Assembly: GCF_003013405.1 (NCBI RefSeq) | Contig: NZ_PXZL01000033.1 | Coordinates: 62,001 to 126,000, forward strand | DNA: 64,000 bases | Source: Brevibacillus formosus | GTDB taxonomy: Bacteria > Bacillota > Bacilli > Brevibacillales > Brevibacillaceae | Direction of reading: 5' to 3' | Shown here: piece after piece, positions 48,936 to 56,425 of the stretch | Layout: each line of letters starts with the position of its first letter | How positions within the stretch are numbered: position 1 is the first letter of the stretch | Translations under genes and position numbers: made by a program | Notes under the pieces: model-generated | Told to the model about the DNA's origin: nothing | The model's input: the letters and a program-made list of their open reading frames with translations, nothing else | The model's database searches: none

Positions 48936-49088
48936 TTACAGCCAAGGCTGCCTAGTCGAATTTGTTTTTTGGCGAATGTGGGAGGATGCATTATCCTCCA
49001 GTTGGATGAATAGGGAGGTAAGCGGCACTCGCCTAAGCACTTCCATTTGCTTTTCGGGTTGGTGTTGTGCGTGTTCCTCTACGTTCAT
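48936..49088 (-). CDS. 50-residue protein translationally coupled to an MFS gene
   Basis: The ATG overlaps the MFS stop codon (ATGA), with GGAAGGGG just upstream. The peptide starts MNVEEHAQHQPEKQMEVLRR and contains VPLTSLFIQLEDN. It has no membrane helix and no family that I know. Coupling suggests it is really translated and works with, or depends on, the transporter. Confidence 0.6.
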   Translation of the reverse strand: MNVEEHAQHQPEKQMEVLRRVPLTSLFIQLEDNASSHIRQKTNSTRQPWL

Positions 49089-50332
49089 GTGGCCCCTTCC
49101 TTTCGGCGGTTTTTTAAGGGAGAGTCAAGTACAGCGTTTTTGTAGCGAGGAATGGCATATAGGGCAAACAGACCCAGAATGGCCGCCAAAAACAGCGTAA
49201 TCACTCCATAGCCGATCCACGGATAATGGCTGCCGACTCCTCCTAGTTTTTCGACCATCGCCCCACCCAATCCCGTCCCAAGAGCCGTTCCAAGACCAGA
49301 TACGAAATTGGAAAAGCCAAAGTACGCCCCTAGCCATTCTTCCTTTGCGAAATGAGTGACGAGACTGTCCAGCATCGGCATAAACAGCATCTCACCCAAA
49401 ATGAAAAGAATCGCAGCCCCACTCAGTGTGAGGAAGTGATTTGCCCATCCCATGAGCGTTAGCCCTGCACCTAACAAGATCGTCCCCAATGTGACAGACA
49501 AGTATGGATTGATGCGCTGTAGAACAAAGCGTGAGATCAACCCTTGCAGGACGACAACACTGAGCGAGTTGATCGTCCAAATGAGGCCAATCATCGTAGC
49601 GGAATGCAGGACATGCTCACCCCGCAGCGGCAGGATCATGGCGAATTGAGCGTAAAGCGACCAGATTAAAAGCGAGATCACGGAAAAAAGCAGAAAGCTG
49701 CGATGGGTCAAGATGTGACGATACTCCTTGATCGGCGTTTGCTTGCAATCTGTTCCCACACAGCGATCATCGGGAAGGATGAAGCGAGAAAAGACAGCAA
49801 GTGCCCCGTACACAAAGGCAGCTACGAGAAACGGCTGTTTCCCACCCGCAGTCATCCATGTAATGACCAAGCCTGCGACAATAATCCCGCTATGAGCGAG
49901 TATCCCTCTCCACGAGAAGGCAGCAGTTCTTTGGCTCTCATCCACTTCATCCGCAATCATGGCTTTAATAGTAGGAGCGAGCAGGCCAAGACCCAAGCCG
50001 TTGACAGAGGAGAATAACAAGAAGAAACCATAGGAATGGCTGAAGTGATAGCCTGCCATGGCACATCCTTGAAGGAGTGCACCCAAGGCTAGGATGGTGC
50101 GTTTGCCCCAGCGATCTGACATCAAGCCGCCTGCCAAGCTTCCGATTTGGTATGTGATGCTTCCCGCTGCCAAAATGATGCCGACTTGGGAAAGAGAAAG
50201 AACCCGTACCTTTTGCAAAAAGACTGGGAAGACGGGAATGACCAGATAAGAGGCCATGTGCATGAAAAAGACGACTATCAGTAACAGCAAGTAAGGCTTG
50301 TTGCGTAACAGTGATCCAGTAGAGGCTGTCAT
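49085..50332 (-). CDS. MFS transporter (YttB/MdtH-like)
   Basis: The 415-residue protein has about 12 membrane segments and the MFS motif GGLMSDRWGKRT in loop 2-3. The second-half motif C-like region is ILFILGEMLFMPMLDS. It resembles multidrug-type exporters; B. subtilis YttB is an MFS protein from the corresponding chromosomal area. The substrate is unknown. It starts with ATG after GAGGAGACGAAC. Two micro-ORFs follow it on the same transcript before a strong terminator. Confidence 0.93.
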   Translation of the reverse strand: MTASTGSLLRNKPYLLLLIVVFFMHMASYLVIPVFPVFLQKVRVLSLSQVGIILAAGSITYQIGSLAGGLMSDRWGKRTILALGALLQGCAMAGYHFSHSYGFFLLFSSVNGLGLGLLAPTIKAMIADEVDESQRTAAFSWRGILAHSGIIVAGLVITWMTAGGKQPFLVAAFVYGALAVFSRFILPDDRCVGTDCKQTPIKEYRHILTHRSFLLFSVISLLIWSLYAQFAMILPLRGEHVLHSATMIGLIWTINSLSVVVLQGLISRFVLQRINPYLSVTLGTILLGAGLTLMGWANHFLTLSGAAILFILGEMLFMPMLDSLVTHFAKEEWLGAYFGFSNFVSGLGTALGTGLGGAMVEKLGGVGSHYPWIGYGVITLFLAAILGLFALYAIPRYKNAVLDSPLKNRRKEGAT

Positions 50333-50554
50333 GTTCGTCTCCTCTTTGATTCATTCCTCTCTAGTATGAGTGGAAAAGGATTGTCCCTATGCGTGGTTTT
50401 CACAAACAAAAAGTAGGCCAGCACACAAAATCGATATGAAGGCAGGCAAGCGTCCAATCCAACAAGCGTGGAACCACATATACCTATAGGGAAAGGTACC
50501 ATGGGCGGTATGGAATGGTGCGAGGAGTGCGACAAAATGAAGGGGGGATCTGAC

Positions 50555-50659
50555 GTGAGAGGATTTGGATTCTTCAACGAGGAAGGTTTCGAAGTGATCA
50601 TCTGGATCATCGTGATCGTTTTTCTCCTCGTTATATTTTTTGACGAAGGGATAGATTAA
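50555..50659 (+). CDS. 34-residue single-span membrane micro-protein
   Basis: GGGGGG lies 8 bases before a GTG start. The peptide reads RGFGFFNEEGFEVIIW after the start, then a strongly hydrophobic helix (IVIVFLLVIFF) and DEGID. It resembles YjcZ-type sporulation micro-proteins in layout (FN, Gly-Phe, one helix, acidic end) but is not a clear member. A longer in-frame start upstream has no ribosome site. The next gene starts 1 base after its stop. Confidence 0.65.
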   Translation: MRGFGFFNEEGFEVIIWIIVIVFLLVIFFDEGID

Positions 50660-50660
50660 G

Positions 50661-50885
50661 ATGAGTGGATATCGACCGGTTCGGCAATTGAATCACTATT
50701 ACAAAACAAACGAGGCTTTCAAGAAATGGATTCGTGCCAATGAGCAATGGTTCAAGCAAAATCCAGAGGTGTTTAACCAGATGCTGCGCAATCCGAAAAT
50801 GGTTAACTTGTTTACGGATCTCATGATCATGAACTCGCCGCGCATTGAAAAGAAACTGAAGAAATGGAGAAGGAACCAACGCTGA
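50661..50885 (+). CDS. Basic 74-residue protein of unknown function
   Basis: It starts one base after the micro-protein stop, with AAGGGATAG as ribosome site. The peptide is basic and aromatic: YRPVRQLNHYYKTNEAFKKW, then NEQWFKQNPEVFNQML and the Lys/Arg-rich tail KKLKKWRRNQR. No membrane segment. A spore-associated role is possible from context (ytrH and ytrI downstream), but I do not recognise the family. A terminator follows. Confidence 0.75.
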   Translation: MSGYRPVRQLNHYYKTNEAFKKWIRANEQWFKQNPEVFNQMLRNPKMVNLFTDLMIMNSPRIEKKLKKWRRNQR

Positions 50886-50891
50886 TCGATC

Positions 50892-50925
50892 CGGCATGCT
50901 GCCAAATAGAGCATGCCGCTTTTTA
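50892..50925 (+). terminator. Intrinsic terminator
   Basis: CGGCATGCT / AGCATGCCG with a 9-base loop is followed by CTTTTTA. Confidence 0.9.
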
Positions 50926-51017
50926 TTTGGAACGCTGACGAGTTCTGTTATAAAACCGGGATGACGAGCGTAGGGATAAGCATATGCTGCTTGTTCGAAG
51001 AAAGGATGAAGCACAGC

Positions 51018-51329
51018 ATGGCACAAGTCATTTTGACGTTTTTCGTGGCTTATGGCATTGTGGTCGGCGGTTCTCTTTCAGGTGGAGTGGGCGCGTTTCT
51101 CACAGAAAAGCCCCCGCTGTTATCTATGGCCCAATTGGCTGACCAGCTCAAAATATGGGGATTGGTTGGGGCATTGGGTGGAACTTTTGATTCGTTTTTG
51201 CAGATCGAAAAAATATTGATGGGAAATTTGACACCTGTCTTTAAACAGCTCGTCATGATCGTTGTCGCATTCTTGGGTGCCCATATCGGAACGATTTGTG
51301 TGCATTGGCTGGTACAGGTGCGCTCATGA
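51018..51329 (+). CDS. ytrH: YtrH sporulation membrane protein
   Basis: The 103-residue product starts MAQVILTFFVAYGIVVGG, with two to three hydrophobic segments and the conserved KPPLLSMAQLADQLKIWG and GALGGTFDSF region. In B. subtilis YtrH and YtrI are sigma-E-dependent proteins needed for efficient sporulation and act in the mother cell. The ATG at 51018 lies 11 bases after AAAGGA; a closer ATG at 51006 abuts it. The stop overlaps the ytrI start. Confidence 0.88.
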   Translation: MAQVILTFFVAYGIVVGGSLSGGVGAFLTEKPPLLSMAQLADQLKIWGLVGALGGTFDSFLQIEKILMGNLTPVFKQLVMIVVAFLGAHIGTICVHWLVQVRS

Positions 51330-51871
51330 AGGTGATTCTTTGGAAACGTTACCTCGCTCTTTTGCTCATGGGGTGCATGTTGGGCGGAACCGTGATTTTA
51401 TTTACATACGGACGCGAAATGGAGCAGATGATGCTCATCAAAAAGAGCTTGGAGCTGCAAAACAAAAAACTGTACGAGGAGAATCTGGAGCTGAAGCAAA
51501 ATCAGCGGGTCTATCGCAAAAAGCAAGAGACCGTCATCGAAGACGTACGCGCCTCTGTACTCACTGCGGATCAGAAGCAGCCGCTTCATGCCACTATCAT
51601 GGTACAAGTAGTCGATCGGGTGGAAAAGGATCTTGCTTCATTGAAAGGGAAGAAGGTTGAGCAGGTTGCGGAGGTCCATCAGGTCTTGCATGAAATGCTG
51701 CGACGCCGCGAATATATTTTATCTGATCGAACGACCGTGGAGGTGAGAATCAAAACGGTTGTGATCAGTAGAACGCTGCATGTGTTTGTGACAGCCGACG
51801 TTATACCCGATGATGTTTGGCAAAAGATTGCGCGAAACTTTCTATTTCTTCCGCCGTATATTTCATTATAG
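51326..51871 (+). CDS. ytrI: YtrI sporulation membrane protein
   Basis: The 181-residue protein has an N-terminal membrane helix (YLALLLMGCMLGGTVILFTY, about 9-28), a coiled coil (MMLIKKSLELQNKKLYEENL onward) and a C-terminal domain with SDRTTVEVRIKTVVISRTLHVF. This is the YtrI layout. The start is the ATGA overlap with ytrH, giving coupled translation. Both proteins are expected in the mother-cell membrane during engulfment, by analogy with B. subtilis. Confidence 0.88.
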   Translation: MKVILWKRYLALLLMGCMLGGTVILFTYGREMEQMMLIKKSLELQNKKLYEENLELKQNQRVYRKKQETVIEDVRASVLTADQKQPLHATIMVQVVDRVEKDLASLKGKKVEQVAEVHQVLHEMLRRREYILSDRTTVEVRIKTVVISRTLHVFVTADVIPDDVWQKIARNFLFLPPYISL

Positions 51872-51924
51872 AATATCTGATAGCCAGATGTAGGTCTGGG
51901 TCGGTATAAAGGAGAGGCGAACAC

Positions 51925-52701
51925 ATGTCCATGTTCAAAAAATTATTGGCTAGTGTAGGTATTGGCTCTGCGCAAGTAGATGCACGTCTTGAGCAGGATT
52001 CACTCATTCCCGGAGATATGGTCAGAGGTGAGGTCCATATCAAGGGAGGAGATGTCGCCCAGGAAATCGACGAAATTTACATGTATGTCGTCACACACTA
52101 TGAAAGAGAAATCAACGACTCTAAGACGAAGGAAGAATGCACACTTGTCAAATATCGTCTGTCAGAGCGGGTACAATTGAAACCGAAAGAGGAAGCCGTG
52201 CTGCCATTCGCTTTTCAATTGCCGTATGAGACGCCATTGACGATGGGGCGTCAACCCGTTTACCTACGGACAGGTCTCGATATTAAAAATGCGATTGACC
52301 CGGGTGATTCCGATTTCATCGAGGTTCGCCCACATCCGTTAATGTCCAAAGTGTTGGATGCTGTTCAACAGATCGGATTCCAGCTGTATAAGGTAGACTG
52401 CGAATACAATCGCCACCTTGGTCGCAATCATCCGTTTGTACAGGAATTTGAATTCCGTCCGACAGGGTCATACCGCAGCCAATTGGAGGAGCTCGAAGTA
52501 GTCTTCTACCTGCGCGATGGCGAATTGGAAGTTTTATTGGAACTGGATAAACGTGCGCGAGGTTTTATGGGAGCATTTGAAGAAGCATTTAATCTTGATG
52601 AACGCTATATCCGTTTCCGCTTAACGAATGCAGACTTGAACAAACATACGCATGTCATTGCAGAAGCGATTGAAGCGCTCATTAAGCAGCAGCTTCGCTA
52701 G
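51925..52701 (+). CDS. spo0M: Sporulation control protein Spo0M
   Basis: The 258-residue arrestin-like protein starts SMFKKLLASVGIGSAQVDAR, with the family blocks LIPGDMVRGEVHIKGGDV, IDEIYMYVVTHYERE and LPFAFQLPYETPLT, and the C-terminal FMGAFEEAFNLDERYIRF. Spo0M influences sporulation initiation and cell division in B. subtilis. It is cytoplasmic, without signal or membrane segment. GGAGAGGC lies before the ATG. A bidirectional terminator follows. Confidence 0.95.
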   Translation: MSMFKKLLASVGIGSAQVDARLEQDSLIPGDMVRGEVHIKGGDVAQEIDEIYMYVVTHYEREINDSKTKEECTLVKYRLSERVQLKPKEEAVLPFAFQLPYETPLTMGRQPVYLRTGLDIKNAIDPGDSDFIEVRPHPLMSKVLDAVQQIGFQLYKVDCEYNRHLGRNHPFVQEFEFRPTGSYRSQLEELEVVFYLRDGELEVLLELDKRARGFMGAFEEAFNLDERYIRFRLTNADLNKHTHVIAEAIEALIKQQLR

Positions 52702-52711
52702 AGAATGATAC

Positions 52712-52758
52712 AAAAAAGGCCTGACGGAGTGAAAATGACCACTCTGTCAGCCTTTTTT
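52712..52758. terminator. Bidirectional terminator
   Basis: AAAAAAGGC-TGACGGAGTG-like stem with GTCAGCCTTTTTT across a short loop. It serves spo0M (plus) and the YjcZ-type gene (minus). Confidence 0.88.
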
Positions 52759-52771
52759 CTTTATGGAGGTC

Positions 52772-52861
52772 TTAATCATCGCCAACGCCTACGATAGTCA
52801 ACAGAACGAACAAGACGAGAACCAGCGCAATCCCATTAAAGCCGCCGTTAAAAAAGCTCAT
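52772..52861 (-). CDS. YjcZ-family sporulation micro-protein, 29 residues
   Basis: The peptide begins MSFFNGGFNGIALVLVLFVL and ends TIVGVGDD: a short FNGG start, one hydrophobic helix and an acidic tail. It follows a GGGAGGAAAA ribosome site. It matches the same family as the 30-residue gene at 17990. Such proteins are typically made in sporulation, and the neighbour spo0M fits. It is too short for most gene finders. Confidence 0.87.
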   Translation of the reverse strand: MSFFNGGFNGIALVLVLFVLLTIVGVGDD

Positions 52862-53048
52862 CGATTTTCCTCCCACCCGCAAGAAGTAGTTAATTCCCTA
52901 TAGGATAGTCGCTGATCTATGAATCGGTGTCGAGGCGTCTACCTAATTCCTGTGCACAACTCTCTTTCTAATTTTTCGATTTGCATGTATAGGGCTGGAT
53001 TTTTCTGACAATACTGTGAGCATGAAGAATCCAGAGGAGGATATTATT

Positions 53049-53825
53049 ATGAATTTGTTAGAAAAAACGAGAAAAATTAATGTGATGCTTCAAAAAACAA
53101 TGGGTGGCAGCGGAGTAGGCTTCCAAGATCTCGCAAGACTTTTATCCGAAGTGATTTCTGCAAATGTTTACATCATTACCGCAGATGGCTCGATCCTAGG
53201 AAGTGGAATGAATCAAGAGATTACCCTTCAAGAAGAAGGGCGTTCATCCACACAACTGCAGGAAGGTGTACATCAGAAGCTGCTGGAAGTTTCACAAACC
53301 TTGGCGAATGAGCCGATTACCAGTCCGTACAGCCTGGTTCCAAAAGAGTTGAATTCGATCTTCCCGCAAATGATGACGACGATTGTTCCTATCAATGCAG
53401 GGGGAAGCCGTCTTGGCACACTCGTCCTGCTGCGTGCTTACGGTCAGTTTGAAACAGAGGATCTGATTTTGGGTGAGATCGGTGCTACCGTGATCGGTAT
53501 GAAAATCGTTCGTCAGCGCACAGAACAGATTGAAAATGAAGTGCGCGACAAAACATTTGCCAAAATCGCACTCTCTTCGTTGTCGTACAGTGAACAGATC
53601 GCGATTGAAAAAATTATGGAGCAATTGGATGCACGCGAAGGTTTGCTGGTAGCTAGTCAGCTGGCAGATCAAGCAGGTCTGACCCGTTCCGTCATTGTGA
53701 ACGCTCTTCGCAAGCTAGCAAGCGCGGGTGTGCTGGAATCCCGTTCGTTAGGGATGAAGGGTACATATATCAAAGTGCTGAATGATAAATTCCCATCTGA
53801 ATTGGCGAAATGGAAAACCTCATAA
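53049..53825 (+). CDS. codY: CodY-family global regulator
   Basis: The 258-residue protein has the CodY layout: MNLLEKTRKINVMLQ start, GAF effector domain (about 20-150, ending TTIVPINAGGSRLGTLVLLR), linker helix and a winged helix with LLVASQLADQAGLTRSVIVN and SRSLGMKGTYIKVLN, almost identical to B. subtilis CodY. GGAGG precedes the ATG at 53049; earlier in-frame starts are not supported. The effector loop equivalent to B. subtilis T96-V100 (TAFPV) reads SLVPK, so branched-chain amino acid sensing may differ. It is not next to the hslVU genes, so it may be a second copy. GTP or another effector is possible. Confidence 0.92.
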   Translation: MNLLEKTRKINVMLQKTMGGSGVGFQDLARLLSEVISANVYIITADGSILGSGMNQEITLQEEGRSSTQLQEGVHQKLLEVSQTLANEPITSPYSLVPKELNSIFPQMMTTIVPINAGGSRLGTLVLLRAYGQFETEDLILGEIGATVIGMKIVRQRTEQIENEVRDKTFAKIALSSLSYSEQIAIEKIMEQLDAREGLLVASQLADQAGLTRSVIVNALRKLASAGVLESRSLGMKGTYIKVLNDKFPSELAKWKTS

Positions 53826-53843
53826 ACGGCACGAGCTATACGG

Positions 53844-53875
53844 AAGCTCTCCCTGTACTGGGAGGGCTTTTGTTT
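53844..53875 (+). terminator. Intrinsic terminator of codY
   Basis: AAGCTCTCCC pairs with GGGAGGGCTTT across 6 bases and is followed by TGTTT. Confidence 0.85.
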
Positions 53876-53924
53876 ATGAATCAACAAGTATAGCAGAATC
53901 GATAAAACGTTCATGATTTAGCGA

Positions 53925-54010
53925 TTGAATAAATGATTTTCTTCCCTTTATAATGTCCACAAAGGTTTAAACTTCAAAAAATTCAAAAATTAAAGTTCAT
54001 ACTTCAAAAG
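53925..54010 (+). promoter_or_regulatory. Promoter and TTCA-repeat operator of the peptide operon
   Basis: TTGAAT (53925-53930) and TATAAT (53949-53954) are 18 bases apart. Downstream, 53966-54010 holds ACTTCAAAA twice, an ATTCAAAAATT and an AAAGTT complementary to AAACTT. This AT-rich cluster covers the start of the transcript and is a plausible site for the RpiR regulator encoded in the operon or for CodY; the CodY consensus itself is matched poorly. Confidence 0.55.
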
Positions 54011-54028
54011 CGAATGGAGGGTCAAAGA

Positions 54029-55522
54029 ATGAAGGTGATTATTGGTGGGATTGCGCATGAAACGAACACGTTTTCCAATGTGCCCACGACGCTTGAGATG
54101 TTTCAAAGCTATGAGTGGGATTATCATGATACAATTGTGAATCGCAATCGGGGTGTTCGCAACTTTCCAGGAGGGATGGTGGATCGCGCCGAAGAGCTGG
54201 GCATTGAGCTTCTGCCGACCTTTCTCACCTTTACGTATCCAGCGGGGACGATTTTGCGAGAAGCGTATGACCGGATAAAAAAGGAGCTTCTTGACACGAT
54301 TGCTGCGACAGAAGGCGCAGATGCCATTTGTCTGGGGCTTCATGGAGCGGGGGTTGTAGAAGGAATAGATGACTTGGAGGGAGACATTCTGGCATCAGTG
54401 CGTCAGCTGGTCGGTTATGACATTCCCTTAATTGTTACGCTCGACCTCCATGCAAACATGACACAAAAAATGGTGGATGAGGCCGATGCGCTCCTGGGTG
54501 TTCATCTCTACCCGCATGTGGATTGCTATGAACGCGGGATTGAAGCCATCGACCTGGCGCATAAGATGGTTACGGAAGGTATCAAGCCGACCATGCATTT
54601 GACCCGACTGCCACTATTGATTCCGACATCCGCTACTCATCATTCCCCGGCACGCGAAATAAACGAAGCCTGCTGGGCGTGGGAAAAGGAAGAAGGTGTC
54701 ATCGACTGTGCATTTTTCCACGGTTTTCCGTACACGGACATTCCTGAGCTGGGCGTCTCTGTTTTGAGCGTTACGAATAACGATCCGGAGCTCGCCAAAA
54801 AAGTGAGCGAGGATGTCGCCAGTCTGATTTGGGAAAAGCGGGATGAATTCGAGCTGAACATGCCCACTCCTGCTGAGGGAATTGCGATGGCACTCGAAAC
54901 GGAAGGCATGCCCATCGTAATCAATGAGACCTCAGATAATCCAGGCGGAGGCACACCCGGAGACGGAACGCATTTGCTGCGGGCGATGCTGGAAGCCAAG
55001 CTGACAAATGCATGCTTTGGTTTTATTTACGATCCCGAAGTGGTCCAGATTGCCCATCAGGCTGGAGTAGGTGCTACCATACAATTATCACTGGGTGGAA
55101 AGACAGACTACTTGCATGGAGAACCACTTGAAGTAACAGCCTACGTCAAAGCTTTGACAGATGGAAAATTCATTGCGACGACGCCGATGGGGCAAGGGGG
55201 CCATGAGAATTTTGGCAAGTCCGTTCGCTTGCAAATTGACGGGGTTGATGTACTGGTTTGCTCCGTGAAATCGCAAGTACTGGATGAGCAAATTTTTCTG
55301 TTGCACGGAATTGACGTGACCAAATACAAGATCGTGGCCTTGAAATCAAGCACACATTTCCGGGCATCCTTTGAACCGATCAGCGCACGCGTCATTACCG
55401 TCGATTCGCCGGGATTGACGACGCTCAACTTCCGCTTCTTCAAATACGAGCGCGCTATTCGTCCGATTTATCCGTTAGACCCAGCCACAGAGTGGAACCT
55501 ACATCAATTGACAAGGAAGTAG
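54029..55522 (+). CDS. M81-family metallopeptidase (MlrC-like)
   Basis: The 497-residue protein starts MKVIIGGIAHETNTFSN, the typical MlrC/M81 N terminus (GG..HETNTF), with LGLHGAGVVEG, VTLDLHANM (metal-binding region), HLYPHVDCYERG and the C-terminal ETSDNPGGGTPGDGTHLL (about 298-315). The family includes MlrC, which degrades the linear microcystin peptide; other substrates are unknown. GGAGGG lies 7 bases before the ATG. It leads an operon with peptide uptake and racemase genes, so peptide or amide hydrolysis in the cytoplasm is likely. Confidence 0.92.
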   Translation: MKVIIGGIAHETNTFSNVPTTLEMFQSYEWDYHDTIVNRNRGVRNFPGGMVDRAEELGIELLPTFLTFTYPAGTILREAYDRIKKELLDTIAATEGADAICLGLHGAGVVEGIDDLEGDILASVRQLVGYDIPLIVTLDLHANMTQKMVDEADALLGVHLYPHVDCYERGIEAIDLAHKMVTEGIKPTMHLTRLPLLIPTSATHHSPAREINEACWAWEKEEGVIDCAFFHGFPYTDIPELGVSVLSVTNNDPELAKKVSEDVASLIWEKRDEFELNMPTPAEGIAMALETEGMPIVINETSDNPGGGTPGDGTHLLRAMLEAKLTNACFGFIYDPEVVQIAHQAGVGATIQLSLGGKTDYLHGEPLEVTAYVKALTDGKFIATTPMGQGGHENFGKSVRLQIDGVDVLVCSVKSQVLDEQIFLLHGIDVTKYKIVALKSSTHFRASFEPISARVITVDSPGLTTLNFRFFKYERAIRPIYPLDPATEWNLHQLTRK

Positions 55523-56401
55523 ATGATCATGGAATCCGTACAGGAGCGCATCCGCAAGCATTATCCGGAATTGACCAACCAACAAAAACTCGCAGCCAAA
55601 TACATTCTCGCCGAGCCGAAGACCGTTGCACTGCAACCTGCCAAAGTTGTCGGAGCATTGAGCGGCACAAGCGAAACGACAATCATCCGACTATCCTATG
55701 CTCTCGCCTACTCCGGGTACAGCGAATTGCAAAATGAGATTCGCAGCTCCTTATTGGAAAAAGTCCCAAAAGCTGATGCCATCCACAGTTTTCGAACAGC
55801 GGCTGTGGAGATGAAGGGAAAACAAGACCTGATTTCTTATAACATGGAGCAGGATGTTGCGTATATTCGGCAAACGTTAGGGGAGCTGCAAAAGAACCAT
55901 CTTTTGCAAGCGGTTTCAAGTATTATGGCAGCCAAAAACATTCTCGTTGTAGGGTTTCGCAGCTCCTATGCTCCAGCCCATTGGCTCGCCTTTACACTGA
56001 ATGTCGTCAGAGGAAACGCGCATCTGTACAATGGGCCAGTTGATGACGTCAACTATCTGTTGACTCAGATCAATCAGGAGTGGCTCGTGATCGCACTCTC
56101 CTTCCCCCGCTATACGAGTGAAACGATCCTGTTTGCAAAAGCAGCCAAAGAGAGAGGCGCCAAAATCATCGGGATTACAGACGATGAGCTATCTCCGATT
56201 GGGCCGGTAGCCGATCAGATTTTGAAAGTCAGCGCACCTGCTCCTACTGCCTTAAAAGGAATGACGGCGATCTTTTCCATGCTGAATATTTTGATCAGTG
56301 GTGTGGTTCAGGCTGATGGAGAACAGGTACAGCAAAGACTGAAAGAATACGAAGAGACAAGTCGACAAATATACCCGTTTGCGGAAGGGACAGAAGTGTA
56401 A
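55523..56401 (+). CDS. RpiR-family transcriptional regulator
   Basis: The 292-residue regulator has an N-terminal HTH_6 domain (LTNQQKLAAKYILAEPKTVA, then GTSETTIIRLSYALAYSGY) and a C-terminal SIS domain (about 125-255, ILVVGFRSSYAPAHWLAF, VIALSFPRYTSETI, GITDDELSPIGP). SIS domains bind sugar phosphates or similar ligands, so it may sense a product of the peptide pathway. Its start touches the stop of the M81 gene. It most likely controls its own operon, whose promoter region carries repeats at 53966-54010. Confidence 0.95.
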   Translation: MIMESVQERIRKHYPELTNQQKLAAKYILAEPKTVALQPAKVVGALSGTSETTIIRLSYALAYSGYSELQNEIRSSLLEKVPKADAIHSFRTAAVEMKGKQDLISYNMEQDVAYIRQTLGELQKNHLLQAVSSIMAAKNILVVGFRSSYAPAHWLAFTLNVVRGNAHLYNGPVDDVNYLLTQINQEWLVIALSFPRYTSETILFAKAAKERGAKIIGITDDELSPIGPVADQILKVSAPAPTALKGMTAIFSMLNILISGVVQADGEQVQQRLKEYEETSRQIYPFAEGTEV

Positions 56402-56425
56402 CGGCAATTGATAAGGGGGATGGAC

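Noticed and set aside
53966..53985. CodY box before the M81 gene
   Set aside because: The best alignment to the CodY consensus has about five mismatches in 15, too weak to call.
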